64,000 bases of DNA, taken from positions 7,452,501 to 7,516,500 of the forward strand of contig NC_063986.1 of NCBI RefSeq assembly GCF_932276165.1, given 5' to 3'. The number at the start of each line of letters is the position of its first letter. Within the stretch, counting starts at the first letter, position 1. The translations under genes were made by a program, and so were the position numbers. The notes under the pieces are model-generated. The model ran no database searches. It was not told where the DNA came from and saw nothing but the letters and a program-made list of their open reading frames with translations. Below are positions 1-13,058 of this stretch, piece after piece. This DNA comes from Plutella xylostella (Eukaryota; Arthropoda; Insecta; Lepidoptera; Plutellidae).

Positions 1-1420
1 TTCTTGTTTACAAGTCGGGGGCACTTGTCGTAGATATATCTTCGTGGTCAGAACTCGCTCGCCCCGAATAAACCTGTCCCACGCCATCTGTCGGACGCCG
101 GCGCAACCACAAACACTCTTAATGTGACTAATGATGTATTGTTATTATCTTGGGCATTTTAATAATTGGGAATATATTTTATACAGGTTGGCAGTTCATG
201 TAGGGAAAATATAAACTGGAAATGTTTACCCAACACTTGGTTGGGGCTAGCTGTCTGGGCTAACTGAAGAAGCGTTTATAACGCCATCTTTTGGATCGGA
301 TCTGTTGAAATGTCATAGAAAATTAACTGTTATATTAATAATTGGTGTAAGCATAAAGCCCCAGTCTGTTAACTCCACTATGCACTACCTTATCTTAAAC
401 TGCTAAAAGGTAAAGTGCGTATGTTCCTAAAATTCTGTGGTTTAAAATAATAAGCACATACTAATTTAAGTATAGGAGCTACACATTGTAACACGACGAA
501 CATCCAAGACATAAACAAAGGTGGCTCTCAGAAACGAACCAAACTTTCTTACTAATTAATTTAATCCCTTTGAGCCCTATCCCATTAGGGTAATTGAACT
601 GCGGTGTACATGTCAATTCTTTGCTCTTACCCCTGGAATTCAGACTTGAGTTCCAACCCTCCGAGTAAGAACTTAAAGTTTGGTTTTGAACGATGGCGGT
701 AAAGGATGGAATAATGTTAATGATATGAGGGGATACTTTGTTCCGTTTTGCATAAGTGCTCCTTCAGACGATGTTTTGATAGACTGGTAAAAAAAGGAAA
801 TTAGTTTTACACTTAGGTTCAGTGTTATTTACTAGCAGCAGGCAGAGAGATCCAAATATTTTTTTGTTATGCTCTTGTTAGGCTTCTTTTATGGACCTGA
901 TTACATTATAGTCATAAATTAATTTGTACATACAAAGGGTCCCATTGTTATATTACAAATAGGTAAGTAAGTTTTTTTTACATAATTACCTAATAAAATA
1001 CAGCTTATTGCACATGTATACATAATATATATGTTATTTTATAAAACCATACATAATAATATTATCATTTACAGACTTCCTAAGTACGCAGAGAGCCTCA
1101 CACCTTTATAATCACAACTTATTACAACAACGTGGGCTAATGAAGCCATTATTGTGTTAAACTAGTTTTATAGACACACCAAAAACAAGAATAATATTTG
1201 TTTCCTATCTATGATTACTGTTTACTAGTCAAATAACATCAAAGAACTTCGTCGATACTTTATTTCATATATCAAATGTGAATGTAGTTTTTTGATCATA
1301 ATAATGTATACAAGTATGTAAGTTGTATCATGTTGTATGTTATTTCGACCAATTAATTTCCTACCACACATTTGTAATAACATTGTAGTTTCCGTGAAAT
1401 AGGATCTGTCCATTTGGAAG
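1..1420. other. AT-rich intergenic, no gene seen
   Basis: I see no coding exon or structured RNA here. The only structure is a weak inverted repeat at about 536-690: AACCAAACTTTCTTACT near 540 is matched by its reverse complement, with a small insertion, near 670-685. It may be a decayed inverted-repeat element. The short open frame at 1225-1437 has no recognisable domain. Confidence 0.5.
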
Positions 1421-1435
1421 TGTTCCCGGTCCGCC

Positions 1436-1475
1436 ATGTGGCGGTCCCGGGTTCGAGTCCCGGGGGTGCAGCCGA
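1436..1475 (+). repeat. tRNA-like B-box fragment, possible SINE remnant
   Basis: The segment contains GGTTCGAGTCC at about 1449-1459, which matches the RNA polymerase III B box of tRNAs and tRNA-derived SINEs. It lies in a small GC hairpin (GGTCCCGGG / CCCGGG). No A box or cloverleaf can be built around it, so it is not a functional tRNA gene. A truncated SINE is the likeliest reading. Confidence 0.3.
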
Positions 1476-2319
1476 CTGCAATGTCACGGCTATTATTCGT
1501 CGATATATCTTCTCCACGTCAATGTTTTAATTTTTGTGAGTTTCTGTCCATTTGCCACTTCATTATTACCCTTTGTGTTGTAATGTAGGATTATATTCGT
1601 CTATTAAACTATGGATTATTTATAGGCATTTTTATTGGGAAATTCTAATAAGATTTCAGTTTGATGACAATTTTCTGTAAATTTATATACTTAAAAACAT
1701 TATATCCAAAAATATAGAGTTTTAATAAGCTCATATTGCGATATTCTTGTCACTTCTTAATTGGTCTATCCTTTGAAGGGATGACGTAGACTTTTGGGAG
1801 ACTCTGTATACTCATACATACAACTAGATCTGAAATGACCAATTCCTAGTGATAAACGTATCGTCGCAGTCGTAGAACAATGACGGATCTGCAAAACAGC
1901 AACTTTACAGGAGAGCCAGTTAAAGTTTTTAAACAACGTTTTGTTCGATAAAATGAAAACGGCTGAAGCAATTCATTTGAAATTTGGTCACATTATTATA
2001 CGAATGGACTTTTGCAATATAGCCTGTATAATTAGCCTGTAATAAGTCTAGGTTTCCTGAAAAATCAGATAGGTCATTGTTCTATGTATCCTACTATGTC
2101 GCATTATATGATACGTCGTTTTTTTACGGACTTTTATTGCGTATCTAATGGCGTATTATACTTTTCGTCGTTGTTTTAGGGAATATATGGAAAAATTCAA
2201 AGACGGATCTTTAAATAACCTATTTAGGAGGGTGCTGATTGCGCTATATTATTTTTTGTTTAGGTCCTAATTTTTTTACAAAATACAATTATTTTATAAA
2301 ATGTTTTTTGAAGACCCCA

Positions 2320-3740
2320 TTGTGTCCAAGCATCAGTCAATAATCATCCAATGCTAAACATAGGCCTCTCCCAAGGAGCTCCACTACACTCGGTCCTCGG
2401 GCTTCCTCATCCAGCCACTACTGGCTACCAGCCTACGGTTGTCCTTAATTGTGACTCGAGAATTCGTCCACCCCAACGGTTATCGGTTCTTCGGCATATA
2501 TAGCCAGCCCACTGCCACTTCAGCTTGCACACTTTGACAGCTATGTCGGTAACCTTAGTCCTCTGACGGATACCCTCATTTCTGATACGATCCATCAGAG
2601 AAACCCCAAGCATAGCACGCTGAGCGACTTTAAATCGGTGGACCAGTACTACCGTCAGTGCCCACCTACCTGCCCCATACGTCATCACTAGCAAGATGCA
2701 CTGGTTGAAGAAGACTTTTGTCTTCAGGCTCTAATGATAAAAGTCTTCGTCTCTGATCAGGGATGGCCGAGGAGAATATGTGACGGAGTTTCCCAACTCA
2801 ATTGTGACATTTGTGACCCTTTGCTGGGCAAAGGTCTCTTCCTGGGTCTTTCAGCTATCCCTGTCCATGGCCTCCTCATTCCAGTTCCTACTAAACACCT
2901 CTAGGTCATCCCGTTATCTTCTTCTGGGTCTGCCCCTGTGCCGGCGGCCGTTATCGGCTACCCATTTGGTAGCATTTTTACCCTACCTATCCGGTTGCAT
3001 ACGACAGACGTGCGCCGCCCAGTCTCACTTCAGTTTGGCGGTCTTAGCACCCACGACGAAGGACGCTATCTCGCCCAAATAAATTAATCATTGACATATT
3101 GTATTTCCTGCCTATCTACCTCAAACCTAAGTTTCGTGCTGTTGGTCATGTCTGTTGTCTTCGAACGGTTCACCTTTAGTCCAACTTCAAGGCTTGCCGT
3201 GGATAGCTCTCGCAACATTTGTTGGAGCTCTGAGCTGGAGTGGGAGAATAGGGCAATATCATCCGCAAAACCGAGGTTTGACTATTTTTTACTTCCGAAA
3301 TTGATGTCCTTGTCCTCCCAGGACTGTGTCAACTTCTTGAAGACCTCATTGAGGAAAATTGTAAAGCGTGTACAGCGAGGGTCGCCTTGTATGACACCCT
3401 TTTCGTTTATGTAGATAGTACCAACGAGTTCGATGTAGGTTGGATGAATTTTGTGGTGTTAAGGGCGGAAAGTATTGCTTGATGGTAGATACTGTCGAAA
3501 CCTTTTGTATAGTCAATAAATACATGGTAAAGTGGTGTGTTAAGCTCTATGAACTTATCAATAATCTGATTGAGCGTGTATAGAGGGTTCGCGGTAGAAT
3601 AACTAGGTCGGAAACCGGCTTGTTCTGGTGGTTGATGTTAGTTCAGCATAGAACGGATGCGATTGTGAATTATTTATACATGTGTGTTGTCAAGCTAACG
3701 GGTCTATAGTTTCCGAGGTCGGATTTCTCACCCTTTTTAT
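2320..3740 (-). pseudogene. Decayed RTE-type LINE, C-terminal half of the reverse transcriptase ORF
   Basis: Read on the minus strand, 2694-2425 encodes a stretch closely related to the C-terminal part of the better copy at 35.4-36.6 kb; both share MTYGA, RVAQRAML-like, DRIRNE, RTKVTDIA and LKWQWAG blocks. At about 3610-3630 the minus strand gives the PPEQAGFR block of RTE reverse transcriptases. Frames change several times between these points. The element's 3' end lies near 2320-2400, where the minus strand carries the GEAYV region. No endonuclease domain is present. It is a dead 5'-truncated copy. Confidence 0.75.
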
Positions 3741-3831
3741 GGAGAAGTAAGTATAATGTGAGAATTACAGAATTTACGGGGAATTTTTACTGAAATTAAA
3801 ACGTGAATAAAGTGGGCTCACCTATTTTTAA

Positions 3832-4188
3832 GAGGAAAAGCCCCAGAATCAATCGAATGCTGGTGATTGTGAAACAGCTGAGGAAAATTATCATCCTCAA
3901 GCAGTTCAAGATGATCCTTACATAGCTACGGATAAGATGATACTAATTTCCTTAATTATTTACTGCCCGCAAACAGTAAGTTCACTGCTGTCCGATCACG
4001 TTGACTCCCCCGCGATGCCATTCACCCATAGAACTAGAGAATTTACTGATTGTGGTCAGTCAATGAAGGAAATTGCTGTCGTCTTATCCGTAGCCATGTA
4101 AGGATCCTCTCAAACTGCTTCGCGATGGTCATTATCCTCAGCTGTTTGAAAATCACCAGCATTCGGTTGATGCTAGGACTTTCCCTTT
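3832..4188. mobile_element. Inverted-repeat (MITE-like) element
   Basis: Two arms of about 115-120 bp are reverse complements of each other. The left arm starts AGGAAAAGCCCCAG and the right arm ends CTAGGACTTTCCCT. They share CGAATGCTGGTGATT, CAGCTGAGGA and TACGGATAAGA blocks. The loop is about 120 bp with no coding capacity. This is a non-autonomous DNA element. I could not fix a target-site duplication, so the superfamily is unknown. Confidence 0.65.
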
Positions 4189-5179
4189 GCAGTTGATGTA
4201 ACGGTAGCTGTTAATACAGAAATTTAATGTTTGATGTGGATTCTGCGGCTGACTTGGTTTGTATGTTTGGTAACTCATGCAAATGGCTGGAAAAACATAA
4301 TTCCAAACCTACCCGCATGGTACCGTGCTCCCATCGTCACCTGCCTCTGGCAGTAGAGTTGATGAACAAAAAAGTACTTAAGTACATAATTTTACATTGT
4401 TTTTTAGCACATAGTTTTAAAAACATAATAAATTAGCAAAAATATACTGAAAAATCATAAATTTATTTATTTTCCATTGAAAATACGTAATATTATGAAA
4501 GAACAACGACCTATCCTAAAATAATTCCAAAGAATAACGACGGTTATCTACACACGTCTACCACTTATCCATAGAACAATGACGGTATATACAAAACACC
4601 AATAGTTAGGACAAAGAACATAGTCGCATTTGAAATACCGTCACTAAATTTAACAAACAAACAATATTGTTTTTTTAATACACCGTACCTAATTATAACT
4701 AACTTCTCAATGATTTTAGCGAAAACTAGGGCTTTTATTTTTTTAAACAAAGTTCCAAGAATAACGACGGATTTAAGAGACCGTCTTTGTTCTATGGGAG
4801 AAGTATTAAAAAAATATTTACTTGGAAAACAGAACTTTTTAAATAATAATTATAGCAAAAAAACATTTTAAGTACTCATTACGTGTTCCATGTGCTCCTA
4901 CAGAGAACACTGACAGAACAACCAAACCGTCGCGCGGGAGCGGGTCGCGGGGGGTGAGGGTCACCGCAGAACATCAACGGGACGGCACAAGCGCCCATGT
5001 TCTACGCGAAAAAATCAAAACCGTCAGTGTTCGACTCTGTATTTCGCTTATTATAAAAGATTTTTAAAAAAACTTTTGTTGTATAGGTAAATAATGAAAT
5101 TTTAAAGAAGAATCTGCAATAATCCGAAAATCGAAAAAAATCAGATCCGTCACTGTTCTACGACTGCGACGGTATGTAA

Positions 5180-6925
5180 CTCTATGGCAAGGCATCACCT
5201 TAAGTAATAAGAATAAGAACAGACTGACCATCGCAGCCCATGCATCAATGTAGTAGAAAAAAGTAGCGGGTAAAACTCCCACACTCGCTACACGGGCCAC
5301 GTCGTATTCATCCTTTATTTAAATAAACCCTATTTTTATGAAACCTGCCCTTCCCGCATCAATATCAATTTCCCGGCGATTGTTGCTGAAATAAAGGGAT
5401 GACCCTTCAGGGAGCGGGTCCCAATAGGTTATTTACTCAACTATGTTACAGGATCCCTTGAAAGGATTTAGACGGAAGTATTTTCGTTATTGGAAAGGAT
5501 TTTCCTTGTAATGGGCGGGACGTAATGCGCTTGACGGACGGGCGAAGTGGGTGAGTTGGGCTATGAATTTTTAGCCTCTTTATTTATAAATGAAATTTTG
5601 TTATTTGAGAGATTTTGAAAACAAATACAAAAAACAAATACAGCAGCAGGTACAACCCCTCTATCTTCCCCTTGAGGCATTGCAAAGTTTGCTTACACGT
5701 TAAATTTCATGTTATTCATAGGTGACAGTCACAGTGTACAGTAAAATATTTATAGGTGCCTATATTATATTATTTAAATGATTATTATGGACATTCACCT
5801 AACAATACTCAATGTGACTTTTCTGACCGCTACCATTGCATATAAAGTTATAAGTTTATACGAGTATCATTTTCTGGATTTTTTCTTTCAGTAATCACAG
5901 TCATTCATTTTAATACACCGAATGACACGACCATTTACAAAATAGTTGGGTAAATAGCTATTCAACAGTGGACTGGTGGGAAGAAACCCATGTTTGTAGT
6001 TGTGTCATAGTGATTCGTATTTCGGGGGGACAGAGTTGGTTTTGATTGGTTTTCGTGTGGCGCGGCGTGGTTGGTGAGCGCAGGGTATGATTACGGGCGA
6101 TTACCGCGTCACCGATCTCGTGTTCGGTCTCCACTTAGTGTAATGAGTCTCGCGGAATTCAAAACCGATGCTATTACAGGTCCGGTCCCATTTATAATCA
6201 GTACATTACGGAGCGTCTCGGCCGCTCCGCCGCCGCGGGGTTGTGGCGACATTGTACTCCGCTGCTGAACCCAAATTTTAATAAAATGATTGATTATCGA
6301 AAATATGTAGGTTGTGTAAAAACTTATTTCAGTAATTTAAGTGAGCATTTTCTTTTGAATGATCAAATATCTGTGTTTTTGTTAAGTCACTATTTCTATA
6401 GCCTAAAAAAGCGTGTCTTGCGCATAACAGACCCTAACAGTAGCAGGGACAAGTGATATCTCCGATAACTATAATGATCCATACATTATTCGACCAGTAA
6501 CAGTAATATTAACAGTGAATAATTATTGTAGTTGTACTCAACTACAACAACAACATAGGTATATTTTTTTTCTCAGGGCCTACAGTCCGGGTCCGGCGGG
6601 CCCTGCGCGCTGCCTGCAGGGTCGCCCAGTAATCGGTCAATTATCTATAATTTTCAACCATCAGTCTTTATCCGGAGCTCTCCTAGTACCTGCTGTCCTA
6701 GTAATCGCTACGGTTATCGATCTAATTGGTAAATTATGTATCGCCCGCAAGCACTTTCGTAAGATATGGACTTGTTTATGTATCGTGTTTATGTGCCCAC
6801 CATTAATTTAATCGGTTTCTGATCGGCCATCATATTTATACGTTCCATATAAAGACGGAGATAAGGTCAGTGTGTACTGTAGGCTTCAGTTAATAGGGGT
6901 AAATTGATTAATACAGAATAATAAA
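5180..6925. other. Intergenic, no gene seen
   Basis: AT-rich DNA with a GC-rich patch at about 6055-6260. The open frames at 6071-6268, 6241-6456 and 6515-6811 have no recognised domain or gene context, and I do not call them. Confidence 0.4.
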
Positions 6926-6927
6926 TA

Positions 6928-7840
6928 CAGGGTGGCCCAAAGAGTGACGTCCATAGGAAAATGTTTGATTCCTTAGGTCAAGGGGTAGCCAAATCACCCC
7001 CATGTATGTTCAGCAATTTTTAGTAGTTTAGGAGTTATGATTTTTTTTCCTAATTTTCTACGAAAATCGACCTCAGTGGATTAATTATGTTTTATTATTT
7101 TTTGGATAACTTTTTTAAAGCATTTTTTATTTTTGTGTCATCCTCTTAAGTTGTTCTTTTAACCATAAAAGTTTCAGCTTCCTAGCTGTAATGTAAGTTA
7201 GTTATTTTTTTATCGAAAGTTCGAATTATATCATCGAGCTAGACTGCTCTGAATTTTCTTCTTGAAATTAAAAATTGAAAAAGATATTCTCATGGTGCCT
7301 TATTAATTTTAAAAACTCCGCAAGGTTCCAAAATTACATTATAATAAAAATAAACTATTGCTTTATGGGGTATTATTTGCAGAAAAAAGCCTTCAAAGGT
7401 ACCTGGGTGGAAATTACCTAATTAGTAAATTGTTTCAGAAAGTTGAAATATTCCTGTTATGTCATTACTAAGGACTAATTTAGTTAAAAAATGTATCAAA
7501 TTAAAGGGAAAATTAAATTATTTACTTTTTTTTTAATTTACGTTACATTTTTGAATGTAAATTCTTAGAAAAATGTTTTAGTCTGAGTAGTAAGATTTAT
7601 GAGATAGTTAAAAGAACAACTTAAGAGGATGACACAAAAAAAAAATGCTTTAAAAAAGTTATCCAAAAAATAATAAAACATAATTAATCCACTGAGGTCG
7701 ATTTTCGTAGAAAATTAGGAAAAAAAATCATAACTCCTAAATTACTAAAAATTGCTGAACATACATGGGGGTGATTTGGCTACCCCTTGACCTAAGGAAT
7801 CAAACATTTTCCTTTGGACGTCACTCTTTGGGCCACCCTG
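6928..7840. mobile_element. Long-TIR element, Tc1/mariner-like by its TA target
   Basis: The element opens CAGGGTGGCCCAAAGAGTG at 6928 and closes with the reverse complement at 7840. The arms run for about 235 bp (to about 7165, and from about 7605) with only scattered mismatches. TA lies on both sides, as expected for a TA duplication. The middle 440 bp is AT-rich and non-coding. It is a non-autonomous element and should fold into a very long hairpin. Confidence 0.8.
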
Positions 7841-7844
7841 TATA

Positions 7845-10800
7845 TGCAGGGTGTTTACTTTTATTTTAGCTTAAAATACGTTTTAAAAAAATTAAACTTG
7901 TTTTTACAGGTCTGCATTATACAGGTTGTTGATGAATCAGAGGGTCAAGTTGTACAAATTTTGTCCTACGATATTTGGAAATACACGAAAAAAATTGCTT
8001 CTCTATGTATAGTTAAAAGTCACTTGACCATCAAAGTTTCTGCAAACCTAGGGATATTGAAACGTATTTTAAGTAAGTATGTTAAAAAGATTACCTTACT
8101 AAAAAATTATACAAGGTCTCAAACCATACATTTATAAAATTATAACGCAAGTATGTAAATCAAAAGAGAGATCGTATTCATATAATAACATCTAATAATG
8201 AAGGAACATAATTCATCGATTCGTTGTAAAAACAGGTTGTGAGTAGAAACAGAGATGCGCCGGCACATCCGACCCGCCCTCTGCAACCACATAGTTTTTT
8301 AAAACTTTTTACTTTTTTTTCTTATTTTCATCATAACAGCCAGTCCTAAACTTTCTACCACTGGCAGCTAAGAAACAAAAACTTTTTGTGCCTCCATAAA
8401 ATTTATAGTCATCGAAATTTATAGCCAACGTAATTTATCGATCGGCTATCGATCCTAGCGAGCGCCGATTGGATGGCTGTCGACCAATAGCGTGGGCAAT
8501 CAATATCTATCATTATAGGAACTTGTGGATATGGTATGTTCATAAAATTTTCTATTAATTATGTAGACCCATATGCAGACATAGTTTATGCAGGTACAAT
8601 ACAATCACATTAAAACAAAATTAATCAAATCATAAATATTTTTTACTCTTTGATTTTACTTTATAAAATGTTGTTAACGTTTTTTTTAGTTTGACAACAA
8701 TAATTCTAACATTTCTGTGTTTCAGAACGCGATCTTGCGTGACAGGGCGGTGCGTACGATTCCAATTAAAATATTGAACTTCAAGTAACTCTGCGAATAC
8801 CAACCTTATCATAAAGAAATAAGATTTATTTGTTTTGATCAAGTAAATGGGTTACAACTGAAGGAAGCCCGTTGCTTGGAGCGGTGGAGCCTGGTAATCC
8901 CGTCCAAGTTTGATCGAAAATGAAGTTTTGTTTTACTATATTATTATACGTAGCTGTAGAATTTTAGATCCTATCAAGTTTTTTTCGAAGAGCTATTATA
9001 TTATACCTACGTATAACTATGGCAATAAGCAATAAGTCAAAGGTTTTTACGAATACAGAAGTTCACTAAATCCTACGAAAGAGCACCTTCTGCAAAAATT
9101 CTGACTGATACAGGGTGAAAATTCAGTGTATCCGACATACTGGACATCTTTTACATATTGAGATTAGGGATACCTACATACCTACAATAAATTATTATTT
9201 TTTTCAGCTACTCCATCAAAACATCCACAGCATAACATATTCCGCATCAAAATTATAAATAATGGCCACATTTATTACAACTTGTCGTCGTACATGTATT
9301 ATTTTAACACGCTCGAACAAAAATGTCAGTTAAAGGACATCAAAGGCCATACACCGTTGAGTTAATTTGGTTAGAAACAAATTAATGGCGGCATTAATTC
9401 ATGTCACACGGTAAATGTGAGTCGTGACAAAATATTGACAACCCCGCGTGTCCGTGGTCGGATGATGCATGAATCAAATGAAGAATAATAATATTAATAT
9501 GGATGTAAAAAAAAACCATCGTCGTCGGCCCGAAGCCTTGGTCTAGCGGCCGGCACTAACTCGATTAATGAATGTTTTTAGGGTTCCGTAAAATTTCAAG
9601 GCATCCGCTGTAATAATGAATAGGTAGGGACTACTTATAGTTAGTAGTCGTACTTGTACTACTGGTTGCTCTTTACACGGCGTCAGTTATACTCATGGAT
9701 AAGCAGTTTTTTTTAAATTACCACTTAAAGTCTTACCCAAAAATATAAATATATCTGGATTCTAATGAATAGAGTCTTTCTGCTTCTTTAACGCCAATAA
9801 GGAACCCATTTTTTTTAAATATTTTTAATACGGATGTGCCCACACTTAATATTCGTCTCGAAAAGCGTAAAATATGTTGAAAATGTGATTGAGCGTTATT
9901 TTTTAATGTTATTTAAGAGGAATTCTGAATCTTATTTCATTTTATATGCTTATAAAAATTGGTGATACCTATGCTACGAATTGATTATGAAAAAGTTATG
10001 ATTAAAATAAAATACTTGATGGTATAAAAAGCTCAAGGTATCTGCTTAGTTTTTTTGCATCTAGTAATAATGTAGCAGGTGATCGGGATCCTGTGAGCAG
10101 CTGATTTAAAAATATAATTTCAATAATTACGGTCTGCATCCGTTATATTTTTATCCCCGTATTTTGCAAAATATGTTTTCTTAGTAGTTATTATCAAGTT
10201 ACTTTGTATGTAAACTACATTTTCCAGTATAACGGCGTGTGATGAATTAATAAAACGTTAAAGATGATCCAGGGTGGCCATTAGGACTTAGGAGCATTGG
10301 GTGGTAGTTACAATATAAGAAGGTATCTTTTTGGTAATTAAATAAATAATAATCTAGACGAAAGTTCAAGGACTAGGTACATTTCTAAAAGGCGAAATCC
10401 TGAGCCTCTTTGAATCAATTTCTGTAACTCTGCTTTATCCATGGCCATATTTTCCTATCATATAGAATACTGTACATTTGTCCGTCCAACCCACTACGAT
10501 TACTTCATATTCCGTCTCGCTATCTCCATACGAAGGAGTGTCCAGTTATTTGGGCGTGCACCATTAAAGAGGGGTCACTCTCGCTTACAAAAAACTAAGT
10601 TTAAGACCTCTGATCTATTTACCACAGCTCTATCTCGTTGTGTTAAACGTACCGATAGCATGACAACTCTCGTTTGATCGTTTTTTACCAAGCTAGAGTA
10701 ACCCTGCAGGCGGGCAGGCGATGACGTATGGGGCCCATCAATACGCGTCGCGGCCGCGAGCATTAACCCCAGGTAATGAGGTCGGACAAGCCTGTAATAG

Positions 10801-10930
10801 AATTAAACGCTGAGCTGGCGAAGGCTAGACATGGCTTGATGGGATGCTCCAATCAAGCAACGTAATCTTCATGCGAGATGTGGTCGTGGATTATGGAATA
10901 CCCGATGAAACTTCGTGAGGAAAAATGAAA
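7845..10930. other. Intergenic, no gene seen
   Basis: No coding exon recognised. A second CAGGGTGTTT terminus-like motif follows the preceding element at about 7847. A short GGGTTCCGTA fragment near 9580 resembles the start of the repeat at 43.6 kb. The rest is AT-rich unique-looking sequence. Confidence 0.4.
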
Positions 10931-10989
10931 ATCTTGGTTTATCATTCATCATCATAGTTCATCGACTCATCATGGAGTTGACTGGTTTT

Positions 10990-11190
10990 TAAACAACAGC
11001 TCTTCTGCAAGTTGGAGTGGCAGTGGGCCGGTAAGGTAAAAGCGTTCTGGAAAGGACACCACGAGCAGGCAAGCGTAGCTTGGGGTGCCCTCCGGCCTGT
11101 TAATGCTAGACCGATGACAATGGAAGTGGCTGGACGAAGAAGTCAAGGACATAACTACTGTTGGCGTTCCATGGCAGAGGCAAATATATT
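10990..11190 (+). pseudogene. Short RTE-type LINE remnant
   Basis: On the plus strand the segment encodes a WQWAG block, an arginine-rich stretch and a WRSMAEA block. This is the order WQWAG ... WRSLGEA found at the C terminus of the RTE copy at 36.6-36.8 kb. It has no complete frame and no visible ends. I read it as an old fragment. Confidence 0.4.
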
Positions 11191-12040
11191 AGTTGACACG
11201 CAATACACTCTACCTCCGCGCCATTCAAATTCGCGTGAAGCAAAACTCTAGGCCCTCTGTTATTACATACAATATGGTTGTGTGGCTAGTCGTGTTCACA
11301 GACATGTTGCGGTCAGGGGGCAGCGGGCGCGGCGCGGGGAGCGGGGGGGCACGAACTCGGGCGGTCCCGCGCCGTTCTCACGCCTCTGAGGTCACGCCTT
11401 TGCTTTGACCAGCCGCAGAAAAACGCCAGAGGAACACTCTTGAAGCCAACCATGATAGATTTATCTAGTCATAATAATATGAATCCCATCAAAAACAATA
11501 CTTGTCAAAAAAACCAAGTCTCGTAACTCAGTTGTTCTACGGTAAAAAGTTGTGAGATCCATGTTATACAAAGTCTTCAATCTTAAAAATATTTAATGTT
11601 TTATATAAATATATTGACTTGGTCATCGCACCAAATACTAGACAGACAGACTAGACAAGTATTGTTTTAGATGGGATCTCCTTTCTTTTTGTATTTTGTA
11701 GACATTTCTACTTTTTTTTATTTTCGGTACCTTCTAGGTACGTAGTTGCGTTAACTTAGTTTGGTAGGTACCTACCTACACAAATCGCAAACTTGAGGTA
11801 AGAATCAAGAATCTTTATTTTTGGCTACGTAATGTACCTACGTAATGAATAAACGTAACTTTGATACTTCCTACTGCATCAAATTTCCCTAATTAAATTT
11901 CAACCTTAGTTTCCAATACACAAAGTTCATTGTACATTAAGAAATTTGACTATAAGTGGTAGCACTGGTAGCCTGATGTGCTTTGTCCGTAGGTAGGTAA
12001 TCCATCCTTTGCGGATTTAATTTGCATGACGGGAATTTAT

Positions 12041-12414
12041 GCTCGATTTGGCAGGGGCACTACCGTGCGCCTATATTTACTTGGTGGGGGCACTGCCGTG
12101 CCCCCAGATATGTGATTATGAAATTATTTAAGCAGTTATGTACCTATCTAGAAAACTGGACCAAAATTGAAAAAATTTACTCGAGTTGGTGGGGGCACTG
12201 CCGTGCCCCCAAATATTATAGTTTTTCCTAAATGCATACACCAAACACTACTTATATTCCAAACTAGCTGTTCCCGCGCGCTTCGCTTCGCCTTAAAAAG
12301 TTTTCCCGTGGGAATTCCGGGATAAAAAGTAGCCTATGTTCTTTCCCAGGGTCTAGACCGTATGTATACCAAATTTCATTCAAATCCGTTCAGTAGTTTT
12401 GGCGTGAAAGAGTA

Positions 12415-12449
<35 letters not shown>

Positions 12450-12802
12450 CAGTTACTTTCACATTTATAATATTAGTTAGGAAGTTAGGATTAGGATTTG
12501 AAGCTTCTAGGTCTGCTAAAAGTGCCTTAGAATTTTTATGATCGGTGAGTGAGTGAGTGAGTCAGTGACAAAATTAAGAAACCTTGACCCGTTACAATTC
12601 TTAAACTACTGTTTCAAATTTAATGATATTTGAAATATACCGTGTCTTTACAATGCCTGCATGGTTAGTGAAAATTCAGTCTTCTAGTTTTATCCACAAC
12701 GAAGTTACAGGGGGTCGAAAATGGCCTGAATTGCTTTGAGAAAAGGATGGTACGGCCGTGCCGCTTTTTTGCTCGACTTGGTGGGGGCACTGCCGTGCCC
12801 CC
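12041..12802 (+). repeat. Four GC hairpin units, GGGGGCAC-TGCC-GTGCCCCC
   Basis: Three units carry a perfect 8-bp stem with a TGCC loop (12086-12105, 12191-12210, 12783-12802). A fourth, decayed unit lies at 12051-12071. The sequence before each stem is also shared (CTCGACTTGGTG-like), so the repeat unit is about 37 bp. Spacing is irregular, and another repeat sits between units 3 and 4. I do not recognise the family. Confidence 0.7.
12263..12482 (+). repeat. Dispersed lepidopteran repeat, copy 1
   Basis: It starts ACTAGCTGTTCCCGCGCGC and runs through GTGGGAATTCCGGGAT, a CAGA microsatellite and TATAATATTAGTTAGGA. A second copy lies at 42193-42412 in the same orientation. By eye the two differ at about one base outside their ends. 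Repeats of this layout are very common in moth and butterfly genomes. I cannot assign the class with certainty. Confidence 0.75.
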
Positions 12803-13058
12803 AGATAGTCTAGTTATAATGCTGAGAGGGTCTAAGAGTTTTTCTCACCGTTCGAGCAGTGAATAGTTGTATGAATTCGTACGACAACAGCTTTGTAGAA
12901 GTTTTTCTAATCTTTTGGTAGGTAGAATAGTATAATAAAATATGATTCAGTGGCCCCATGTCTAGCATGTTGATTATCTCTGCTGAATAACATCGATTTA
13001 TAAATAATCAGTGTAGACAAGTATTCCAGTGGAAATCATATTGAGGTGAACATAATAC

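Larger units (their letters stand above)
1862..5171. repeat. Candidate fourth foldback-like element (word GAACAATGACGG), interrupted by later insertions
   Basis: The 30 bp at 1862-1891 recur as a reverse complement at 5142-5171 with one mismatch. Versions of the word GAACAATGACGG occur forwards (1875, 4574, and with changes near 4530 and 4755) and inverted (about 2070, 4790, 5025, 5147). A GC-rich block lies at about 4935-4975. The RTE relic and the inverted-repeat element between the arms would be later insertions. The layout resembles the three foldback-like elements elsewhere in this window, but the word is longer, orientations are mixed in the left arm, and I found no target-site duplication. 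Confidence 0.4.

Noticed and set aside
1440..1475. Possible tRNA gene
   Set aside because: Only a B box and its arm are present; no acceptor stem, D arm or A box.
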